The notes: a model not told the origin generated them from the sequence alone. Numbered from the stretch's first letter, positions 1 to 6,701 are shown. The stretch is DNA of 6,797 nucleotides from Rhodothermia bacterium (GCA_018679295.1 JAHHLP010000032.1:1-6797); one strand, 5' to 3'. Made by a program: numbers and translations.

Positions 1-531
1 ATTCTGGACATTGTAATTCCGCCTATTTGTGTGCCGCATCGGGAGGAACTGTATTTGAACGGCACCATGCGAGAAGCTGCCGCGGCCGGTCTCTGGCCAC
101 ATCACCAAGGCGCGCGCCATTGCCGAGTCGACGGCCGCACGAGCCGACTTCAACTTCTCGATCACCTGCGGTGTCGACAAGAGCTGCGCGCCGCGAGCCG
201 CATTCAAGAACTCGGCCGCCGGAGCGGCCTGGAAGTGGTCATCATGCACGTGGCTGGCAAGTGTGACCGCCACATCATCGAACGGCGCGTTCCCCTGCCT
301 GAGCGCTTCGGCATGCTGTGGCGTAACGGAGCCATACATCGAGTACGGCTCGGTCACGAAGGCGTCGATGAGTACCGCCTCCTCGAACCCGGCCAGAAGA
401 AAGCCCGCGTTCGCGAGAAACGTAGCACAGACACTATCTGCCTGTGCAGCACCGCCGTGGTCTACAGACGCGAGGGCCGGCGCGCTTTCCAGCCCACCGA
501 ACGTAAGCATGACCACGAGAAGAACTTTCAT
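1..531 (-). CDS. Secreted MBL-fold metallo-hydrolase (C-terminus cut off by window edge)
   Basis: The frame is open from an ATG at 531 to the left edge, giving 177 residues with no stop. Residues 1-21 form a Sec-type signal peptide: a Lys after Met, a hydrophobic core VLLVVMLTF, and a small-residue end APALA. Residues 41-56 (NAGFLLAGFEEAVLID) match the first strands of the metallo-beta-lactamase fold. HVHDDH at 94-99 is the HxHxDH zinc-binding signature, with H94, H96, D98 and H99. H167 in PMRHTNRRNYNVQN is the likely third metal-ligand His. Proteins of this type are hydrolases of varied esters, lactones or amides, and the substrate cannot be told here. The remaining ligands lie outside the window. 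It sits 13 bases downstream of the small gene ending at 545, and a GAGG ribosome site at 543-546 overlaps that gene's TGA, so co-translation is likely. The fold is secure; the specific function is unknown. Confidence 0.88.
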   Translation of the reverse strand, partial: MKVLLVVMLTFGGLESAPALASVDHGGAAQADSVCATFLANAGFLLAGFEEAVLIDAFVTEPYSMYGSVTPQHAEALRQGNAPFDDVAVTLASHVHDDHFQAAPAAEFLNAARGAQLLSTPQVIEKLKSARAAVDSAMARALVMWPETGRGSFSHGAVQIQFLPMRHTNRRNYNVQN

Positions 532-544
532 GAATCCATCAACC

Positions 545-805
545 TCACTCTGAGGCCTCAATTACCCGCACGACGTATCCTGCCGCTGCCCCCGACCAGT
601 CGCCATTCGAGGGAGCTTCCTTCAGCAACTGGCTGAGCCGGCTTGCCGGAAGGAAGTCGCCGAACCTCCCGAGAACATAAGCGGCATAGAAGCCGGACCA
701 AAGTTCGTCTCGTACGCCCTTCAACACTTTCTGCTCGTAATCATGGTGAGCTCGCCCCGCCGCAGCGAGGCAGTCCCGCAAGTCATCTACTGATGGATTG
801 TTCAT
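545..805 (-). CDS. Small helical protein of unknown function, upstream partner of MBL hydrolase
   Basis: This 86-residue protein is counted from the ATG at 805. An in-frame GTG at 832 would add nine residues (VPSDTQFTE); a G-run before it lies too close to be a good ribosome site, and neither start has a clear Shine-Dalgarno. The product appears soluble and mostly helical, with no signal peptide or membrane segment. It contains an AHHDYEQKVLKG segment and an aromatic-rich RDELWSGFYAAYVLGRFGDF segment. From memory, the pattern H-x-x-Y-E ... G-x-x-D-E-x-W ... F/W-Y-A-x-Y recurs in small uncharacterised bacterial proteins, but I cannot name a family. It is followed after 13 bases by the MBL hydrolase and diverges from the serine hydrolase gene. 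It may be an accessory to the hydrolase, but nothing in the sequence proves that. Confidence 0.7.
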   Translation of the reverse strand: MNNPSVDDLRDCLAAAGRAHHDYEQKVLKGVRDELWSGFYAAYVLGRFGDFLPASRLSQLLKEAPSNGDWSGAAAGYVVRVIEASE

Positions 806-826
806 TTCTGTAAATTGCGTATCAGA
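799..826 (+). promoter_or_regulatory. Weak candidate promoter for the serine hydrolase gene
   Basis: TTGTTC at 799-804 and TATCAG at 821-826 are separated by 16 bases, resembling -35 (TTGACA, 3 of 6) and -10 (TATAAT, 4 of 6) boxes. They lie about 40-50 bases before the likely start of the plus-strand gene. The match is poor and overlaps the 5' end of the divergent small gene. It is listed only because the space between the two divergent genes is very short and must hold both promoters. Confidence 0.18.
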
Positions 827-868
827 CGGCACACCCCCCTGCGGGAGAACACCTCCAAAAGAAAAGCT

Positions 869-1912
869 GTGATCTTATTGAATGCACGTCAAATCATCCG
901 CGTTCTACTAATGATCGTGATTTCGTCAGGATGCACCTCGAAGGAGAAAGAGATCGACAGCCTGTTTGCCTCCTACTCCGGGGATCGGCCCGGTGCGGCG
1001 GTCATGGTCTTGCACAAGGGTCAGACGGCTCTTCTGAAGACATACGGCCTCGCCAATCTCGAAAGCGAGCTACCCGTCCGCCCTGAGACCAACTTTCGAC
1101 TCGCCTCCGTTACCAAGCAGTTCACGGCGATGGCGATCCTGATCCTGGTAGAGCGCGGCGCTCTCTCCTTGGAGGAGAGTCTTGCGAGCGTCTTCCAGGA
1201 GATGCCATCGTACGCCGAACCGATAACGATCCATCATCTGCTCCGCCATACATCGGGACTTCTGGACTACGAGTCGCAGATTCCAGACACAGCTACCGTT
1301 CAGGTGCTCGATAGCGACGTACTCCAGATGATGTTGCAGGCAGACAGCACGTACTTCCCGCCGGGCTCACAGTACCGCTACAGCAACACGGGATATGCTG
1401 TCCTCGCGATGATCGTCGAGAAGCGGTCGGGCATGTCGTTTCCGGAATTCCTTCGCGAGAACATCTTCGAGCCTGTTGGCATGAACAACACCGTCGCCTA
1501 TGTCAACGGCGTAAACACCGTTCCTCATCGCGCTTTCGGCTACAAGGTTGATGGGGACGACATCACCTTTTCCGATCAGAGTCTCACAAGCGCCGTTCTT
1601 GGCGACGGCGGCATCTACTCGTCGGTGCTGGACCTGGCACGCTGGGACGAAGCCCTATACCATGAAAGCCTGATCCCCCAACGCGTGCTCGACGAGATGA
1701 TGACGCCCGGCATGGAGAACTACGGTTACGGATTCCGCATCGATGAATGGGAAGGGCGAAAGAGAGTTCACCACACGGGAAGTACCAGCGGCTTTAGAAA
1801 TGTTATTCAGCGCTTTACGAATGACCGGGTGACTGTGATCATACTGACTAACCGGAGTGAACCTGATGTAGCGCCACTAGCCAATCAGATTGCCAATCTG
1901 TTTCTCGATTGA
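869..1912 (+). CDS. Lipoprotein serine hydrolase, class C beta-lactamase / DD-peptidase family
   Basis: This is a serine hydrolase of the beta-lactamase/penicillin-binding-protein fold. Counted from the GTG at 869 it has 347 residues. The three motifs are present: SVTK at 80-83 (nucleophile S80, base K83), YSN at 171-173, and HTG at 302-304 in place of KTG. Supporting segments include HLLRHTSGL, PPGSQYRYSNTGY and GDGGIYSSVLDLARW. The N-terminus is a lipoprotein signal (RVLLMIVISSGC) with lipobox Cys22, so the enzyme should be anchored on a periplasmic membrane face. The start is uncertain: no ATG precedes the lipobox. A TTG at 878 gives a tidy 19-residue signal and is preceded by GTGATC, complementary to the usual 16S rRNA 3' end at good spacing; TTG815 would give too long a leader. 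Lone enzymes of this family are often esterases or D-amino-acid peptidases, so beta-lactam resistance should not be assumed. It is the only clear plus-strand gene and converges on the amidase. Confidence 0.9.
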   Translation: MILLNARQIIRVLLMIVISSGCTSKEKEIDSLFASYSGDRPGAAVMVLHKGQTALLKTYGLANLESELPVRPETNFRLASVTKQFTAMAILILVERGALSLEESLASVFQEMPSYAEPITIHHLLRHTSGLLDYESQIPDTATVQVLDSDVLQMMLQADSTYFPPGSQYRYSNTGYAVLAMIVEKRSGMSFPEFLRENIFEPVGMNNTVAYVNGVNTVPHRAFGYKVDGDDITFSDQSLTSAVLGDGGIYSSVLDLARWDEALYHESLIPQRVLDEMMTPGMENYGYGFRIDEWEGRKRVHHTGSTSGFRNVIQRFTNDRVTVIILTNRSEPDVAPLANQIANLFLD

Positions 1913-1929
1913 CTTTTGTGTCGACTAAA

Positions 1930-1968
1930 GCGGGTCTCGGTTGACGCGTTGACCGCCGAACTTCCCGC
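1930..1968. terminator. Weak nested inverted repeat between convergent genes
   Basis: The 86 bases between the two convergent stop codons hold an imperfect palindrome at 1938-1955 (CGGTTGACGCGTTGACCG), flanked by GCGGG at 1930-1934 and CCCGC at 1964-1968, which can pair. A shared bidirectional terminator would be expected here. There is no T-run on either side, the inner stem needs G-T pairs, and the outer stem is separated from the inner one by unequal bulges. It is therefore not a convincing intrinsic terminator. Confidence 0.25.
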
Positions 1969-1998
1969 ACGAAACCGGAACGTCCGTTCATCACTAGC

Positions 1999-3606
1999 TC
2001 ACTCATTCTGGATCGGTGGAAAGCCAGACGGCGGGCGCCGATGCTGCGTCGACTGCTCGAACGCGTACGCGTACTGGATGAGCAGTCCGTCCTCAAAGCG
2101 CCTTGCCACAAACTGTAGCCCCGCAGGCCACTTGTCGCGCGTGAAACCCATGGGTATTGTAACGGCTGGCATCCCCGTGTCCGGCGCGATCAGTTGGCTG
2201 TTGTCGCCACGATACTCCTCCCGCGCCCGATCGAGCGGCGCAGGGATGCTGGTCCAGCTCGGATATACGATGGCGTTTACGTCGTTTGCGTTCATCGCGC
2301 CTAACAACGCGTCGTGGAACTCTCGCCTACCTGGATGTTCGAGGTAAGTGGGGCAGGGCGGGTCCCACATCTCGGGTGGCCGGTCTCCCGGGTACTCCAT
2401 ATAGAAATCGAACATCGGCTTGGCATATGCCGCAAAGCGACCGCTGTCATACGCCTCCTTGACGTCAGAAATTGGGGCTTCGTCACCAAGCGAGGCCAGA
2501 TACTGTTTCATGTCGTAACGAAAGCGAGGGCAGTAGTTGTCGGCCGCAAGGTGCTCTCCCATCTCGGGAAAAACGAACGGGTCGACGATCGTCGCGCCGG
2601 CGTTTCTCAGGTCGTCTATTGCCAGTTCGAAGAGCGCAACGATTTCCTTATCTGTCTCCTGCGGATCGACAAGCTCTCGAACAATACCGATGCGCGCACC
2701 GAGGAGGCCGTCCTTTCGAAGGCGGCTGGTGTAGTCGCTCTCTCTCAGGCCACGCCCTTCTTCGGTGATGGGATCCGCCGGGTCGTAGCCGGCGATGACA
2801 TCAAAGATGCGGGCACCGTCCTCCACTGTCCGGGTCATCGGGCCCGCAATGTCTCGGTCGTAAGATAGAGGGATAACACCGTCTCGACTGGTGAGCCCAA
2901 TCGTCGATCGGATTCCGAATAGCGCGAGGTGCGACGAGGGGCCACGGATCGAGTTACCCGTGTCGGATCCAAGTCCGGCCACGCCGAAACTTGCGGCGAC
3001 ACCCGACGCCGTGCCGCCACTGGAGCCTGCAGGGACACGGCTCACATCGTAAGCATTCGCCGTGGTTCCGTACGACGAGCTCACGGTGCGCCGCGGACTG
3101 AAAGCCCACTCAGCCATGTTGGTCTTGGCCAGAACGATCGCATCCGCTTCGCGCAGTCTGCGCACCATGAAAGCATCGTCGGGTGGCTGACTCCCCAGTA
3201 ATGTGATGGAACCTCCCGTAGTCGGCAGGTCGTGGGTGTCGAAGTTGTCTTTAACGAGAATCGGAGCACAGAAAAGCGGACCAACCTGTTCGCCTTTGGC
3301 CAACGCTGCGTCGATTTCATCGGCGCGGCCCAATGCATTCGGATTGACAACGGTTATCGCGTTCACTCCGGTAGACGAGTCGTACACCGCGATACGATCG
3401 AGGTACATCTGGACCACGTCAGCACAAGTCAGTTTACCATCTTTGATCGCAGATTGCAGGTCGGCGATCGTGGCCTCGACTACGCCGAAACCGAGGGCAC
3501 CCCCACTTCTTCGGGCCGGTTCATCGGTCGCCGAGGTACATCCAGAGCTTGCGAAAGCAAGTACCAGGATCGCGACGCGGAGAAGTCTGACGGAATATCG
3601 AAGCAT
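1999..3606 (-). CDS. Lipoprotein amidase (amidase signature family)
   Basis: This is a 535-residue amidase-signature hydrolase, predicted to cleave C-N bonds of amides or peptide amides outside the cytoplasm. The ATG at 3606 is chosen because GGAA lies six bases upstream and because it begins a lipoprotein signal, MLRYSVRLLRVAILVLAF, followed by ASSGC with lipobox Cys23; an earlier in-frame start at 3669 would break this signal. The Ser-cisSer-Lys triad is visible: K119 in PILVKDNFDT, S195 in AGSSGGTASG and S219 in GSDTGNSIRGPSS, with the canonical 24-residue spacing between the two serines. The residue before the nucleophile is Asn rather than the common Gly (GNS for GGS), in the oxyanion-hole region; I recall the same variant in related amidases with IRSTIGLTSRDG and AGYDPADP. 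The C-terminal TGMPAVTIPMGF and WPAGLQFVARRFEDGLL segments complete the domain, so it looks full length. The substrate is unknown. It lies 115 bases after the ankyrin gene and may have its own promoter. Confidence 0.93.
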   Translation of the reverse strand: MLRYSVRLLRVAILVLAFASSGCTSATDEPARRSGGALGFGVVEATIADLQSAIKDGKLTCADVVQMYLDRIAVYDSSTGVNAITVVNPNALGRADEIDAALAKGEQVGPLFCAPILVKDNFDTHDLPTTGGSITLLGSQPPDDAFMVRRLREADAIVLAKTNMAEWAFSPRRTVSSSYGTTANAYDVSRVPAGSSGGTASGVAASFGVAGLGSDTGNSIRGPSSHLALFGIRSTIGLTSRDGVIPLSYDRDIAGPMTRTVEDGARIFDVIAGYDPADPITEEGRGLRESDYTSRLRKDGLLGARIGIVRELVDPQETDKEIVALFELAIDDLRNAGATIVDPFVFPEMGEHLAADNYCPRFRYDMKQYLASLGDEAPISDVKEAYDSGRFAAYAKPMFDFYMEYPGDRPPEMWDPPCPTYLEHPGRREFHDALLGAMNANDVNAIVYPSWTSIPAPLDRAREEYRGDNSQLIAPDTGMPAVTIPMGFTRDKWPAGLQFVARRFEDGLLIQYAYAFEQSTQHRRPPSGFPPIQNE

Positions 3607-3721
3607 CGTATTTCCAGGCTGTCCTATTCTGGTCCGTAGTAACACACTGTGCGGGCGAATGTCTTGCACGATGAGGACCTAGCCGAAGCACACGCATTGC
3701 GAGAGCCGGACAGGACACACT
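3607..3721 (-). other. Intergenic gap between ankyrin and amidase genes
   Basis: These 115 bases separate two genes on the same strand. I see no strong hairpin with a T-run after the ankyrin stop and no convincing -35/-10 pair. A loose pairing of AAGACA with a poor -10 is the best available. Whether the amidase is read through from the operon or has its own promoter cannot be decided from the sequence. Confidence 0.35.
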
Positions 3722-4984
3722 TTACCCTCGAAGATAGCCCTCCAGCAACGCATCTATCTCGTCATTTCCGGTCGGAAGCCACGCGCTCGAGAAGCTGCAG
3801 CCGGCTTCAATCAAAAGTCGCGCCGACGCAACATGGTCCCGAGGATGGCCGGTGTCCCAGCCGTTGATCGAGCCGTACACGCAGGTACTGAGCGGTGTCC
3901 CTCCGAATTCGTTTCGAAGCGAAACGGGCGGTTCCGGATCCGCGTCCAACAAGATCTCGATTATGTCTGAGTAACCGTGAAAAGCCGCGCGGTCCAGGGG
4001 TGTTGATTCGTGAACTCCGGTCAGATGCGGATCGAATCCCAAGTCGATCAGCATGCGAACGGCATCGGGGCGGTACCACCACGCGGCCTGCGCCATCATA
4101 GCTGGCTCCAGGCGCATCAAACGATCGATGATATCGGGATTCGTACGAACGAGCTCAAGAACTGCGGGCTCATCGCCCTGCCATGCTGCGAATGCCAGCC
4201 GGCGCTCCGACGAGCTGTGCGCGAGCAGCATCTCGAGGACCGACGTATGGCCCCTCTCAAGCGCTACGTCATGCGGGGTAAGATCGTGATCAAGAGTCCA
4301 GTTGTAGATGTGGCCCTCCCAGCCGTCCGAACCAAGTCTCGCTTCCAGAGCGCTCGGGTCAAGTGCAAGACAATGCTTTGCCATCTTGACATCACCGAGC
4401 GCTGCGGCAAGAAAGATATCAGGGGCTGCTCCGTATTCGAGCAGGCGCCGCACAACGGGCTCGTTGTTTACGAGGTACTGAACCGGCGCCGACTCGTGGT
4501 CGATGTCTTTCGCATTGACGTCGGCACCGCGGTCGACTAGCAGGTCCACCATCTTCGGGCTCGCAGCATAGTGGATGGGGTGTTTGCCATCACCACCTCG
4601 GGCGCGAACGAGACCAGGGTCTCCATCCAACAGCTCCTCAACCCGCTCCAGATCGTCAAGAGCGACGGCGGCCCAGATGTCGACAATCGCGCCCCGCTCG
4701 ATGAGCGGGCGGGCGATCGACGCGTCAACCCCTTCGATTATCCCGAATCCGCCTGCCCACCAATCAGTCTTCTTGTTGAGATCCGCACCGTGCTCGATCA
4801 GCAGGTCGACGAGCTCGAGGTTGTCCCGGCATGCAAACAGGGCAGGACTGTCAAACGCAAACAGCGGTTCGTTGACGTGCTCTGCGAGCTCTGGATGACG
4901 GTTGAAGAGAGCGCGCACTTCCGCAACGTCCCCACGAGACACAGCGGTCATCCAAAGGCTGAGCTTAGATTCAGGCTCTGTCAT
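3722..4984 (-). CDS. Ankyrin-repeat protein
   Basis: This is a cytoplasmic protein of 420 residues built almost wholly of ankyrin repeats, which normally serve protein-protein binding. Counting from the ATG at 4984, helix-turn-helix units are visible near 13-37 (TAVSRGDVAEVRALF), 45-69 (ALFACRDNLELVDLLIEHGADLN split over two helices), 102-125, 133-158 (HPIHYAAS ... LVDRGADVN), 166-190, 191-210, 236-256, 264-285 and 326-348 (TPLDRAAFHGYSD). There is no signal peptide or catalytic domain. Conserved-looking segments TDWWAGGFG, DIDHESAPVQYL, GHIYNWTL and EFGGTPLSTCVYGS resemble, from memory, a long bacterial ankyrin family of unknown role. The start is chosen because its ATGA overlaps the stop of the DUF6940 gene, a typical translational coupling; the frame stays open upstream to about 5140 inside that gene, but those residues look non-coding. 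It is the last gene of the operon-like run. Confidence 0.92.
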   Translation of the reverse strand: MTEPESKLSLWMTAVSRGDVAEVRALFNRHPELAEHVNEPLFAFDSPALFACRDNLELVDLLIEHGADLNKKTDWWAGGFGIIEGVDASIARPLIERGAIVDIWAAVALDDLERVEELLDGDPGLVRARGGDGKHPIHYAASPKMVDLLVDRGADVNAKDIDHESAPVQYLVNNEPVVRRLLEYGAAPDIFLAAALGDVKMAKHCLALDPSALEARLGSDGWEGHIYNWTLDHDLTPHDVALERGHTSVLEMLLAHSSSERRLAFAAWQGDEPAVLELVRTNPDIIDRLMRLEPAMMAQAAWWYRPDAVRMLIDLGFDPHLTGVHESTPLDRAAFHGYSDIIEILLDADPEPPVSLRNEFGGTPLSTCVYGSINGWDTGHPRDHVASARLLIEAGCSFSSAWLPTGNDEIDALLEGYLRG

Positions 4985-5580
4985 GGTTGCCGGATCACGT
5001 TTCTGTATTCGCGAAACTGATAGTACTTGGGCCAGGAGTCGAGCCTGACATGCAGCCAGTATACGCCGAGACCGCAAGTGCTGAGCCAAAGTGGCGCCTC
5101 CGTTATTGACCCCGCCGCCTGCCTTCCAACCGTATTCCAAAGGGCGACCTGTTGGTGATTCGGGGCATTGCGGGTGAACGCGGCGAGATGGGCATACGAG
5201 TGCTGTGGACCCGCGGGAGTTGGAACGACAAGCGTCGCATCCCGACCCAAATTCGGAAAGACCAGCACGGTCGACTCACCTGCTCTTTCGAAGTGCTCCC
5301 GAAAAGCTCCCGACTCGGCCGATACGCTGTCAAGAGCTCGAGCCCGCAAAAGCACAAACTCGAACGGCTCGTCAGCGTCAGACATCGAGACCGGACGGCA
5401 CTCCCAAAAAAAGGCGCTGTGCTGAAATGATGCCAATAGCTTGTTGAACCACCCTGCGAACGCCTTCGTCTGCCACCGATCCACCACGTCCGAAAAACTC
5501 AGTGGTCTCTCATCCTCAGCTATGCCATATCTAACTACGCCTGTCGCGAGCGCTTCGGTCGAGGCATGCCATTCAGCCAT
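4981..5580 (-). CDS. DUF6940 family protein of unknown function
   Basis: This is a 199-residue soluble protein with no signal peptide or membrane segment. I assign it from memory to DUF6940 on these segments: RPLSFSDVVDRW (25-36), SAFFWECRPVS (55-65), EPFEFVLLRA (71-80), LVFPNLGRDATLVVP (106-120), YAHLAAFTRNAP (129-140) and LWLSTCGLGVYWLHVRLDSWPKYYQ split across 164-188. No biochemical activity is known to me. The ATG at 5580 is chosen because GGTGA lies five bases upstream and family members begin near here. An ATG at 5592 adds four residues, and a longer frame from 5748 would run into the HD gene. Its TGA overlaps the ankyrin ATG by four bases, so the two are probably made together and may act together. 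The family call is moderate and the gene call is strong. Confidence 0.82.
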   Translation of the reverse strand: MAEWHASTEALATGVVRYGIAEDERPLSFSDVVDRWQTKAFAGWFNKLLASFQHSAFFWECRPVSMSDADEPFEFVLLRARALDSVSAESGAFREHFERAGESTVLVFPNLGRDATLVVPTPAGPQHSYAHLAAFTRNAPNHQQVALWNTVGRQAAGSITEAPLWLSTCGLGVYWLHVRLDSWPKYYQFREYRNVIRQP

Positions 5581-5689
5581 GGCGGTCACCATCACCTCGT
5601 AGCCGGATTCTTGCCATCTGATAGAACGCCTTACCTGAATCCAAGTCGATCCGTAGATAGTCGGCCCCGCCGAGCGTGAAACGAAATCG
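5573..5689 (-). pseudogene. Coding-like remnant directly after the HD stop codon
   Basis: After the HD gene's TAA (5690-5692) the same frame stays open for 38 codons and ends at TGA 5573-5575. The translation looks protein-like, with alternating polar and hydrophobic residues (ADYLRIDLDSGKAFYQ followed by MARIRLRGD). It has no upstream start of its own except a TTG or an internal ATG that would give only 14 residues. Its stop lies just inside the DUF6940 start (ATGGCTGA), the spacing of a coupled gene pair. It could be the 3' end of a lost gene, a former extension of the HD protein cut by a nonsense change, or chance. I do not recognise a family. Confidence 0.25.
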
Positions 5690-6280
5690 TTAGACGTCCG
5701 TCCGTCCTGCCTTCGACTCGTCGGCGCGAAGAATCGTCTCCGCATCAAGGATCGATCGGATCTCGACGATCACCGGGTCGTCCGCGGTATAGCGGCGCCC
5801 GTAGTCGAGATTGAAACGATAATCGAAGTCCTGTGGATTGAGCCCTTGGTTATGCTGAAGAATCGTCTCGAGCTTGTCCAGTGCTTTGGCGATCCTCGCT
5901 TCCGGCGTCGATGCCTCCTCGTATTCGTCCCAGAGCGAGGCTATTTCAGTCCGCAACTCTCCCGGCAAAGGCTCGAGCAGCTTCATCAGGTCGGCGCGTT
6001 CCTCATCAGCTTTGGCTCCTTCAGCGACTTGCAAAGGCGCAGGGATGTCGCCGCCTATGGCTTCGCCGAGGTCATGGATGATGCAGATCTTGATGAGGCG
6101 CTCGAAGTTGACCTCCGGGAAATGCGCCTCGAGTACGACGGCCATCAGACATAGCCGCCATGTGTGCTCCGCCACACTCTCCTGCCTGCCCTCAGAAGTA
6201 TGTGCGGATCGGACTGTGTTCTTGAGACGCTCCGCCGACCGGAGAAACTCAAGTATGCCCGTAAGTTGTGAATGGTCCAT
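5690..6280 (-). CDS. HD-domain nucleotide hydrolase, YfbR/HDDC2 type
   Basis: This 196-residue protein belongs to the HD phosphohydrolase superfamily (HD_3 type), whose YfbR and HDDC2 members are metal-dependent 5'-deoxynucleotidases that remove phosphate from deoxynucleoside monophosphates. Visible motifs are the N-terminal helix EFLRSAERLKNTVR (11-24), ESVAEHTWRL (34-43, ligand H39), IIHDLGEAIGGDIPAP (67-82, with the HD pair H69-D70) and ALDKLETILQHN (133-144, ligand D135). All four metal ligands are present, so the enzyme should be active in the cytoplasm, and its length is close to E. coli YfbR. The ATG at 6280 is chosen because AGGAC lies about five bases upstream and the family starts here; the frame is open back to 6451 but overlaps the preceding gene. 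It begins 37 bases after the 127-residue gene. The exact nucleotide substrate is inferred only from the family. Confidence 0.9.
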   Translation of the reverse strand: MDHSQLTGILEFLRSAERLKNTVRSAHTSEGRQESVAEHTWRLCLMAVVLEAHFPEVNFERLIKICIIHDLGEAIGGDIPAPLQVAEGAKADEERADLMKLLEPLPGELRTEIASLWDEYEEASTPEARIAKALDKLETILQHNQGLNPQDFDYRFNLDYGRRYTADDPVIVEIRSILDAETILRADESKAGRTDV

Positions 6281-6317
6281 GTCGCGTCCTGTCCCGTACA
6301 GCTCCAAGATACGCAAG

Positions 6318-6701
6318 CTATCTGCCAACAAGGGTCGCCAGGCGCTGTATCGTAGCATTAGCGCGACCATCAGCGAACTCGCGATGTAAATACTCCCACT
6401 GCCGATCCAGATACTCCGCCGACTCCGACAACGAAAGACTCCATCGTCCATCCCGCGGAGGATCCAGCAGATCTTTCATCTGCGAAACGGTGAATGAAGC
6501 GCTCGGTACCGCGACAGGACCAACTTCAGCATACAGCAGTCGCTTATCGTTTACGAGGCGAACCCGGATGTTTCCGGATACGAATTCAAGACGTGCCCCG
6601 CTCGGAAACGTCCGCACCGACGGCTCGCCCCAACTTCGGCGCTTGGCCAACTCGCGGAAGTGCTTAGCGAAGGCATCCTTTAGTTGATCCACGTATGTCA
6701 T
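6318..6701 (-). CDS. Protein of unknown function, first gene of the HD-DUF6940-ankyrin run
   Basis: This is a 127-residue protein from the ATG at 6701 to a TAG at 6318. I do not recognise a family. The N-terminus is a charged helix (VDQLKDAFAKHFRELAKRR, 4-22). The centre alternates like a small beta-sheet (SVRTFPSG, ARLEFVSG, NIRVRLVN, KRLLYAEVG). The C-terminal third is again helical and rich in Arg, Glu and aromatic residues (SAEYLDRQWEYLHREFADG). It has no signal peptide, membrane segment or cysteine. The upstream sequence (GACAAAGCAGCG) has no clear Shine-Dalgarno. It is followed after 37 bases by the HD gene on the same strand, which suggests shared transcription. No role can be given beyond that context. 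Confidence 0.78.
   Translation of the reverse strand: MTYVDQLKDAFAKHFRELAKRRSWGEPSVRTFPSGARLEFVSGNIRVRLVNDKRLLYAEVGPVAVPSASFTVSQMKDLLDPPRDGRWSLSLSESAEYLDRQWEYLHREFADGRANATIQRLATLVGR

Noticed and set aside
31..636. A 201-codon open frame on the plus strand.
   Set aside because: It is antisense to the MBL gene, whose signal peptide and HxHxDH motif are clear. The plus-strand translation is Arg-rich with no domain.
852..856. A perfect GGAGG on the minus strand, a possible ribosome site for the small gene.
   Set aside because: No start codon lies at usable spacing; the nearest in-frame start (832) is about 20 bases away.
2298..2304. GCCTAAC on the plus strand, another attC-like core.
   Set aside because: It lies inside the amidase coding sequence with no partner core or cassette boundary.
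4010..4540. A 176-codon plus-strand open frame opposite the ankyrin gene, and similar long frames opposite the amidase and HD genes.
   Set aside because: They mirror high-GC coding sequence on the minus strand and show no recognisable motif.
5686..5692. GTCTAAC on the minus strand at the HD stop, which fits the RYYYAAC core of an integron attC site; the mix of unknown genes also suggested a cassette array.
   Set aside because: No matching GTTRRRY core follows within the next 110 bases, neighbouring genes are 37 bases apart or overlap, and the other gaps also lack paired cores. There is no integrase.
5728..5869. The 13-base direct repeat GAAGAATCGTCTC at 5728-5740 and 5857-5869.
   Set aside because: Both copies encode ETIL in the HD protein in the same frame and the flanks differ. 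It reflects coding coincidence, not a repeat element.
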